This document shows positions 1-8,100 of a stretch of 22,765 nucleotides of DNA, piece by piece. The translations under genes were made by a program, and so were the position numbers. Source of the DNA: Pleurobrachia bachei (lineage: Eukaryota > Ctenophora > Tentaculata > Cydippida > Pleurobrachiidae); the NCBI GenBank assembly GCA_000695325.1, contig AVPN01001036.1, positions 1 to 22,765 on the forward strand. Reading direction: 5' to 3'. Every line of letters begins with the position of its first letter. The stretch's first letter is position 1. The notes beneath the pieces were generated by a model. The model saw only the letters and a program-made list of their open reading frames with translations, ran no database searches and was not told the DNA's origin.

Positions 1-636
1 CGAGAGGTTCTGCACTACGCCCATGCAATTTAGAAGATATTGGGAGATATATCATATGTTGATGCAATTACCATCAGCAGTTAATGCCGGGTATTTTCCA
101 GTAATCACAAGACTTCAACCTATCTTTTGATACCCGCAGATTCATTCTAAACCATCTAGGGAGTGGGGCGAAATCCCCGGAACGCCAGATTAAAGATTTG
201 ACTTCAGTGTCAATTTCGACTCACTTCCTGTTGACAGACAAATTTCCCGGTTATTTTCCAGTTAACTTGGATCATTTTGCAGCCTCAGGAAACAAACGGG
301 ATGTAAATCGGTCCAGTGGATCGTGCACAAGAGCGCTTGAAAGACACGACCCTTTTTTAGGGGGCGGAGCCGTCGCCTATGTGTGGGGATCGCACTAGGT
401 GGTTATGTCGCGAAGGATCGAGCCCGGCCCTCGCCAGATATTTTTCTAGTTTCCTCACTATTAAATCCTGATCTGATCTCATTATAATTATAAACAATTG
501 ACCCTTCCAGTGGAAGTTCCACCTTGAGAATGAGATCTGCCCGCTGTATTAGTATATTTCCCCTCGACTGTTGTACAGTAGGGCGTGTTGTGTCAATGTG
601 AAAAAAGAGAGAAATGTGAGAATGCAGCGAGAGAAG
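1..636. other. Left flank, no recognised gene
   Basis: Only short overlapping open frames with no protein I recognise. A motif CCGGKTATTTTCCAGT occurs near 88-104 and again near 247-263. A GC-richer patch lies at 355-440. Nothing firm can be said. Confidence 0.6.
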
Positions 637-891
637 ATACAGGGTGTTCATGTGGGATCTTTAGCTTAATAGTCCGGATCAGGTGACTTTCTGTCCGCCC
701 CACTATTTTAATTTAGAATTTTGAAAATAAATTTTAAAACAAACCCATCAGTTTGAATTTGATTTGAAACAAAGCCATCAGTTAGGAAGGAATTAATCCA
801 GCACACTCCCGTAGTTTGTTTTCACACAAGTACACCGTTTTTGCGTGACAGTTCGCCAACCGACACTCAGAATATATGGGACACCCTGTAT
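637..891. mobile_element. Candidate miniature DNA transposon with ATACAGGGTGT ends
   Basis: ATACAGGGTGT at 637-647 is inverted as ACACCCTGTAT at 881-891, giving a 255-bp AT-rich interval. Ends of this kind (TACAGGGTGTCCC) recur in invertebrate DNA transposons. No target duplication is clear, and the inverted match is short. Confidence 0.45.
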
Positions 892-1490
892 ACGCTGTGA
901 GCGAGTGGGCCGTTTGTTGTCTCATATAAGACCCTCCTCTTCGCACCGGGCCGAAGGCCCGGAGTTTGGGGGGGGTGGATTTTTTTTCGGGGGATGGATG
1001 GGGCCACCTTTGCGCTTGTCAGCGCAGTGATATCCCGAAATTGTAATTTGGTGAAGCGCGCGCTGCAACTGCTAACACACGACACTTTCATCAATACGAA
1101 AGAACGCGCGACTCTGGAAGCAGCAGTGTTAGTACTAGCTCACCATGGACCGAAGTTAGAGCCGCCCCTGTTGTTCCTCCACCCCTTATAAAAGTTAAAC
1201 AATTATATGAGTAGATGTAATCACAAACTATCAATATTCTCACATTTCATTCTAAGATTTTATGACAGCGCTAGCAAGCGCATAGGTGGCCCGATCCATC
1301 ATATTAATTGTGCCGTTTTCCCTCTGTACGTCTTATTACAGCATTTCTTAGAAACCGTTTCTAGAATACCGTTTTTCTCACGCATCACGAAATTCAAAAT
1401 CAATACAAAAAATCCATCATTTCGTGTAATGACAATGACTTCTTGAATCTTGACTTTCATGGTCTTGAAAACTAAACACACGTAGTCTAC
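892..1490. other. Unassigned flank sequence
   Basis: Contains a GC-rich patch with GGGCCGAAGGCCCG near 950-960 and poly-G and poly-T runs at 967-995. No exon or known element was recognised. Confidence 0.5.
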
Positions 1491-1695
1491 GGTGGCAGAT
1501 TCCAGCCAACTACCAAGTATTTTTTATTCAATCAAGTGAAATGTTTTTGTCTGAAGTTTAATAAAAAATTTATTTCAAAATAAAAATTTCGTTAAAATTA
1601 TTGGCCTGAATCTGCCACGCGGGTGGCAGATTCTGGCCAAGATTCTCAGAAAACCTTGGCCAGAATCTACCACCCACGTGGCAGATTCTGGCCAA
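1491..1695. repeat. Five alternately oriented copies of an 18-bp motif
   Basis: The motif GTGGCAGATTCTGGCCAA lies at 1492-1509 (variant), 1623-1640 and 1678-1695 on the plus strand. It is inverted at 1601-1618 and 1656-1673. Adjacent opposite copies make two strong hairpins; the one at 1656-1695 has 18-bp arms with one mismatch. Confidence 0.9.
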
Positions 1696-1734
1696 CCAAC
1701 TAAAACTTGTTTATATCAAAGCGGAAACCACTGT

Positions 1735-1965
1735 AGCCGACCAATTTTGATTCGCAGAATCACGTAAGATATTTTTCCAATCCCTGATCCCTCAGAGGTC
1801 GCGGTCATAATTGACCATAATTGGGTCTAATTGACCCCACTTACAACTTTCACCTTGAAACGATAGACGCTTATGCGAAGGCTCTTTTCCGACTAATTTT
1901 GATACGCCGAATCACGTAAGCAAGTCCTCCGAGGTCGGGAAAGTACCATAGTTGGGTATAATTGG
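1735..1965. repeat. Imperfect direct repeat, about 150-bp spacing
   Basis: GCCGACCAATTTTGATTCG followed by AGAATCACGTAAG (about 1736) recurs as TCCGACTAATTTTGATACG followed by CGAATCACGTAAG (about 1887). Both are followed by GAGGTCG and a run of TAATTGGG motifs. Diverged two-copy repeat. Confidence 0.75.
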
Positions 1966-2217
1966 GCCTATTTAGCAGGTGCTGTCAGTGAGACCGCACA
2001 CTTTGCTGTGTACTGCGCACAATGACGACAATAATTACGCACAGCGCTACTTTCAATGCAACTCACATGGAAATTTCACGTGATCGTAGATGACGCACAC
2101 AGCGTGGTTCATCGGGAGTCTTCCAGCTAGAACTGACTAGTTTCCAATTTGTAACTGACGATAATCGTGGACCTCAAAAAGCCAAAAATATTTCTAATTC
2201 AGAGCGAAAACTTATTC

Positions 2218-2393
2218 AAATTAGTTCGTCGGAAAGGTGGCCCATTTTATTCTTACTCCCTCATTTTCGTCACATATACACATATACTGAAAAGTATAGT
2301 GATACTTCATTCGTCATTACTAAAACCTAAACTCAAAGGTGACAAAAATAAATGAGAAGAATAAAATGGGCCACCTTTCCGGTGAACTAATTT
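2218..2393. mobile_element. Foldback miniature element (MITE)
   Basis: Inverted arms of about 55 bp. The left arm starts AAATTAGTTCGTCGGAAAGG, the right arm reversed AAATTAGTTCACCGGAAAGG, and both continue TGGCCCATTTTATTCTT. The interior is only about 65 bp. A related end (TTAGTTTGCTGGAAAGGTGA) is at 14807-14826 in intron 4. No coding capacity. Confidence 0.88.
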
Positions 2394-2763
2394 AAGTTAG
2401 TTTTTACTCCAAAAGGTGGGGGGGTGGTGGTCACGTTAATTTTGTTAACAAAATTTGTTATCATTGTTGACAAGAAAACTCAAACTTTTCTTTTATCTTA
2501 TTTTTTCGATTTATCAGGAGTTTTAAGCAATTTTTCAGATATTTTTGTCGTGTAGAAAAATATTCAAAACAGGGTGCTTGTTTAACATTTGGCCGCTGAA
2601 AAAATATAGCGCAGCTGAAATCTACAATGGAATTATATACTCTTTCAGCAGCCACATGTTTAAAGTTGTGCGGCTCCGCACTGGAAAGTACCCTTTTTGG
2701 AATATTAATTTAATTAATTAAAGTATCTTGTCAACCATTAATGTGACCACCCTCTCTAAATTA
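2394..2763. other. AT-rich stretch between MITE and duplication
   Basis: Poly-G and poly-T runs near 2410-2440 and TTAATTAATTAA near 2708-2720. The minus-strand open frames here match nothing I know. Confidence 0.5.
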
Positions 2764-2901
2764 ATAACATACATTAAAAGATAACAAGTTTGTATTATGC
2801 CTTGAATATATTTCTCTAAGCCACCTATAACATGAACCAACACAGCATATCCATTCTCCGTCACATAATGCTGCATTCTCGGAACATTTTTGAGTCGCAC
2901 A

Positions 2902-2945
2902 GACGACTCGGAGAATTATTTTATAAAATAAATCTCCGAGTCATC
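2902..2945. repeat. 44-bp palindrome in left duplicated unit
   Basis: GACGACTCGGAGAATTATTT meets its inverted copy around a central TTATAA, with two mismatches in 22-bp arms. It recurs at 4391-4434 in the right unit, about 490 bp downstream of the stop codon. Confidence 0.9.
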
Positions 2946-3436
2946 TACAGTCCTAAATCAACACTATTTTGTTGACTTAAAGTTAGCTTGAGGGGGTTAG
3001 CTTGTTACAGATGTTTCCCTATAGTTCAAAGCTAACTTCCCTAACTACTACTTTATGGTCTACTCATCTTAAAATCGCATAGTTTAAAGGGATTCCATAC
3101 AGTCCCTAAAAACACGTCTACCAAGTTAAATTGAGAGCTAGAGCTCTCAGAATCAAAGCTTTACGGAGAGAGCTTCCAAAGGTTTGAGGCTAATATTGCG
3201 GTACATAGCGTTGCTTACGATGCGGTATACATCTAATCATCGAAGAAGCAGTCTGCTAATATTCTTTACTTTTTATATCGCACATTATAATGTTAGACAT
3301 CGTCTGATCAGACAAATAATTTGGCCAATCGTTGAGCTGATGGTGAAATTTTACTCATGAAAAGCTATGTCTTGCATAGGTGGCTTCTAGAAATACAATA
3401 CATGCACCAAATGTTCACGTACACGGTACAACTATA

Positions 3437-3666
3437 CTAAGCGTCCAGAATAAGTTGAATTGCAGAGTGAACTTCTGGAATAGCAGCGACGGTATGTGTT
3501 TTTAAAGAAAGATTAGGGGACGTCCCATCTGCTAAACGTAGCTCTCCAAGAACCCAAATTCCATTCGTAAACTTGAGAGAAATGAAGATGAGGGTTTCAC
3601 CATTACCTCCCTTTCGCGTAGCAACAACGAAGAGGTTGTTAGCATTTAACACTTGCTCCACTTGCT
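3437..3666 (-). pseudogene. Duplicate of beta-adaptin terminal exon 16 (downstream copy)
   Basis: Identical in reading to 4926-5155, including the acceptor and stop. Together with 3989-4122 it forms a complete second ear-platform tail. If exon 14 spliced to it, the protein would be the same. It is most simply an unused by-product of the tandem duplication. Confidence 0.85.
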
Positions 3667-3988
3667 CTGAAAGGAAATAATTTGGGAAACGGCAATAAGA
3701 AAATCAGCAGGCAATACCAGCTGCCGCTGAGGGCTGTCCAAGGATGTTAACTTTGAACATAAGCCGATTGATCCAATAAACGAGATACTCAATCATTAGG
3801 ATGATTGGATCGTCTGTAATATCGTCTGTATTATGCAATCTATAAGCAAAGCACACAATATTGCCAAAAAGCCCAATCGTTCCAGTTTTTGTTACATCTG
3901 TTTAGCCTCGACACGACCTCTAAACAGGTGTTACTTTTTCACAAACTGTTTTCAAGATATACGCCCTTCCTATAAATAGATCTCTTAC

Positions 3989-4122
3989 CGGCTGATTTAT
4001 TGAGAGGGCTGAGAGTAAATTGGCTTTCCTTTTCGTCAGGAATTTCCCTCCATGTTTGGGGGAACATATTTTTTCCAATGTTTCCATCCTCCACGAACAG
4101 CACATATGATGGTATAACACAT
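3989..4122 (-). pseudogene. Duplicate of beta-adaptin exon 15 (downstream copy)
   Basis: Same sequence as 5480-5613, with intact acceptor, donor and reading frame, but it lies beyond the normal stop of the gene. It could be used only if splicing skipped the first exon 15-16 pair. Intactness follows from the recent duplication and is not evidence of function. Confidence 0.85.
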
Positions 4123-4390
4123 CTAAGAAGATTTTTATCACTGTGCTGGCTGACAAAAAGGTTACCACTCCCCCCTCAGGAACCGGCGATATTTGATCAA
4201 AAACTTTTCGATTCGATCTTTAGATGAACAAACAAGAATGTTTACACTATGTATAACATACATTAAAAGATAACAAGTTTGTATTATGCCTTGAATATAT
4301 TTCTCTAAGCCACCTATAACATGAACCAACACAGCATATCCATTCTCCGTCACATAATGCTGCATTCTCGGAACATTTTTGAGTCGCACA

Positions 4391-4434
4391 GACGACTCGG
4401 AGAATTATTTTATAAAATAAATCTCCGAGTCATC
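4391..4434. repeat. 44-bp palindrome in right duplicated unit
   Basis: Same palindrome as 2902-2945. It lies on the 3' side of the last exon, so in a transcript it would form a long AU-rich hairpin capped by the TCGGAGA/TCTCCGA stem. Confidence 0.9.
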
Positions 4435-4925
4435 TACAGTCCTAAATCAACACTATTTTGTTGACTTAAAGTTAGCTTGAGGGGGTTAGCTTGTTACAGA
4501 TGTTTCCCTATAGTTCAAAGCTAACTTCCCTAACTACTACTTTATGGTCTACTCATCTTAAAATCGCATAGTTTAAAGGGATTCCATACAGTCCCTAAAA
4601 ACACGTCTACCAAGTTAAATTGAGAGCTAGAGCTCTCAGAATCAAAGCTTTACGGAGAGAGCTTCCAAAGGTTTGAGGCTAATATTGCGGTACATAGCGT
4701 TGCTTACGATGCGGTATACATCTAATCATCGAAGAAGCAGTCTGCTAATATTCTTCACTTTTTATATCGCACATTATAATGTTAGACATCGTCTGATCAG
4801 ACAAATAATTTGGCCAATCGTTGAGCTGATGGTGAGATTTTACTCATGAAAAGCTATGTCTTGCATAGGTGGCTTCTAGAAATACAATACATGCACCAAA
4901 TGTTCACGTACACGGTACAACTATA

Positions 4926-5155
4926 CTAAGCGTCCAGAATAAGTTGAATTGCAGAGTGAACTTCTGGAATAGCAGCGACGGTATGTGTTTTTAAAGAAAG
5001 ATTAGGGGACGTCCCATCTGCTAAACGTAGCTCTCCAAGAACCCAAATTCCATTCGTAAACTTGAGAGAAATGAAGATGAGGGTTTCACCATTACCTCCC
5101 TTTCGCGTAGCAACAACGAAGAGGTTGTTAGCATTTAACACTTGCTCCACTTGCT
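4926..5155 (-). CDS. AP2B1: Beta-adaptin exon 16, copy nearest the gene (residues 856-931), stop codon
   Basis: It encodes [56 protein letters not shown] and [12 protein letters not shown], then TAG at 4926-4928. It matches the human C-terminus (YQSLKLTNGIWILAELR). The platform Tyr of human LYQSLKL is Phe or Ile here (LIFISLK). I found no canonical AATAAA close to the stop on the minus strand. The twin copy is at 3437-3666. Confidence 0.95.
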
Positions 5156-8100
5156 CTGAAAGGAAATAATTTGGGAAACGGCAATAAGAAAATCAGCAGG
5201 CAATACCAGCTGCCGCTGAGGGCTGTCCAAGGATGTTAACTTTGAACATAAGCCGATTGATCCAATAAGCGAGCTACTCAATCATTAGGATGATTGGATC
5301 GTCTGTAATATCGTCTGTATTATGCAATCTATAAGCAAAGCACACAATATTGCCAAAAAGCCCAATCGTTCCAGTTTTTGTTACATCTGTTTCGAGCCTC
5401 GACACGACCTCTAAACAGGTGTTACTTTTTCACAAACTGTTTTCAAGATATACGCCCTTCCTATAAATAGATCTCTTACCGGCTGATTTATTGAGAGGGC
5501 TGAGAGTAAATTGGCTTTCCTTTTCGTCAGGAATTTCCCTCCATGTTTGGGGGAACATATTTTTTCCAATGTTTCCATCCTCCACGAACAGCACATATGA
5601 TGGTATAACACATCTAAGAAGATTTTTATCACTGTGCTGGCTGACAAAAAGGTTACCACTCCCCCCTCAGGAACCGGCGATATTTGATCAAAAACTTTTC
5701 GATTCGATCTTTAGATGAACAAACAAGAATGTTTACACTATGTCTCCATAGTGCTGTATTTCCCTACTATTGGCCATGTGACACCCCATCATTCGATCTT
5801 TGGGCCATCAAAAAACATTTCGATTCGATTCGATTTGATATTCAGGCAATAAAAAATGTCGACACGATCTCGATTCGATCTCTGAGCTTAAAATACCGCC
5901 AATAATTGATGTATTTTTCCTCTATTTAATATCGATTCGATGTTTGGGTGACTTTTTTTAAAGTGAAGCTAAAACTAGGCTAGAAACCTATTAGTTTTTT
6001 CAATCGATTCGATCTTTTAGCTCAAAAAAATACTCGATTCGATATTTCAATATTTATAGCCGGTTCCTACCTATTCAGGGCGTGATCGAGGTGTCGCAGC
6101 ACTCGACCAAATCGCTTTCTAAATTTTCTTGGACCAACATGCAAACAATAGCTTGTTGCCATGCTGTTTCTCAACTCAGCAACTTAGGACAAAAAGGATC
6201 GTTTAGAGAGTTTTCTATTCAAAAGTGAAAACCAGAAAAGTTATGGTAAAGGCTAAAAGATTCAGAGACTTTCCGATCTGGGGTAGAGAAAAAATACACA
6301 AAAAACAAATACATAACCACTTACTCAAAGTAAAAGACGTCAATATCATTTTTCATGGCCATTTGCACTTTCAGTAAAGGCTCCATCTTCATAACTGCCC
6401 CCGAGGTAGCGATGGCAAGGGCGGTGGTCGCTGATCCACCCGCTATAATTGGGCCTGCCACGGAGAGGGGTGCTGCAGGTGTCAAACCAAAGCTGTTCTT
6501 GTTAAATTGGATAGCAAAACCTCCCATATTCTGAAAAAAAACAAAGTGAGAACAAATGTTTTAAGAATTGTTGGGCACGCGCACGGCTGATTGGGAATGA
6601 CCACATTTGCACTTGCCAGAGCAGTGATTATGTACCATCATTGATTTGTTGTAGATTGTCATATCCAAGAAGATTCCCTTGTTGCGACGAGCAAATGTAG
6701 CAGCAACTTCAAGCCCCTTTGCTTTCGCCGCACTTAAAATAATATTGGGTTGGGCAGAATAATTTTTGGGTATATCTAAAGAGAAAAGGTCCATGGGTGC
6801 AGCTGTACTACTCGCTGGTGCAGTAGTTCCTCCCACCTGAAATATATTTATTGTTATCGGGGAACAACCTTCAAAAATACCAGTAAACTGAGAGAGAAGA
6901 ACTAAACATGGATTTTCTTGGAGTGTAGCAGGCATAAGGGGACGTAAGTTATTAAGAGTGCATTGTACACTTCTGGTTACATGGTGCGCTAGTTATATAC
7001 TAGTATATAAGTAGTATATACATGGGATTACTGACTATTATTAGGGTTCATATCTGGTTTAACGTCCTGCTAAAACGTGAAACTACGTACCCATTACTCG
7101 CCCAAATTTTTACACTTGTATGTGCTATTGGCCCAAAAAATTGTCTTTTGGAGAAATTGGATTCAAACCTTTGTCACTGAATGCCTCATTCCGCTAAATA
7201 TGTCTCCAAGAAGGTCTGCTACAGGTTGCTGTTGGGCAGGAGCTCCTCCGGCAATAGACGCTTGGCTAGGTGTAGGAGCAGGGTAATCAAGGGAGAGAAG
7301 ATCACCGATTAGTAGATCACTTCCACCAACTTCCTCTTGTGTGGGCTCAACAGTTTCTTGGTACTCTCGCTCTTCTTCGTCTCTGGTAGAACAGAAATGA
7401 GAGGGGGCCTAAAAATACAATCTCAAGGAACCTCTAATTACTATGTGATCTGAGCACGGGACGTGTCAGCTAATGATATTGAGAATACTGACAGGCCACT
7501 CTTACGTAAGTAAGTTTCTGTACCGGACAGAAGGGTCTATTAATAATAGGGGGTGTGATAAATAGGCGATTTTAGAAATTGGAATAAGCTATGTGGGTTA
7601 GATCAAGCAATCCCCATTGTTGTGGTTTATAGCTCTTTACTGGGAAAACCTTTTTTTTGGCTTTAATATGGCTACAGTCACTTAGGAAGGGTTTAGAGAC
7701 TTTTCACTAGTGCCATTTTGTAGGCAAAGCCAAATTATGGGGATTGACGTTGGACTTTTAAGTTCTATCTTCTACAGTTTAGCCGTTATTTGTTTCAAAA
7801 TGAGCAAAATACGGTAAAAAGCCCGATTTTGAACACCGTTAGAGTTCTATTGAAATCCGAGACTGGTCTCCGTATTCCGTATGAAAGGAACAATAACATG
7901 CCAGTGCGGCTCCTAGCAATCACTCCAATCAGGACAAAATAGGACAAGGGGGAAGGAAACCAGGGTTCTGGAACCTGAGCTTCGGAAAAGGCTATCTTGG
8001 AAGTGATCTCCTGGATTGGGAAAAGAATAGAACTAGAATAGAACTAGGGTCCGGAACAACAACAAAAACCCGCTCGCATGAGGAGGAGCATTGACAATGG

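Larger units (their letters stand above)
2764..4252. repeat. Tandem duplication, left unit (about 1.49 kb)
   Basis: It repeats directly and without spacer as 4253-5743, with only a handful of differences seen by eye (a T/C near 3262, an A/G near 3344, two near 3780-3786, and a two-base indel near 3903). The unit holds exons 15 and 16, the intron between them, and about 670 bp downstream of the stop. It also holds the first 75 bp of an AT-rich element at its right edge. Confidence 0.97.
4253..5743. repeat. Tandem duplication, right unit (about 1.49 kb)
   Basis: Direct copy of 2764-4252. Its right end lies inside the TCGATTCGAT-rich element at 5670-6068, which continues past the boundary here but is cut in the left unit. 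That shows the right unit keeps the original junction. The near identity means a recent event or an assembly artefact. Confidence 0.96.

Noticed and set aside
2718-2900. Minus-strand open frame starting MRLKNVPRMQHYVTENGY, repeated at 4162-4389
   Set aside because: No protein family recognised, and it recurs only because it lies in the duplicated unit. Its end differs between copies at the junction, and it lies in the likely 3' untranslated region.
2764-5743. The 1.49-kb direct repeats taken as long terminal repeats
   Set aside because: They are directly adjacent with no interior and carry host exons, so they are a tandem duplication.
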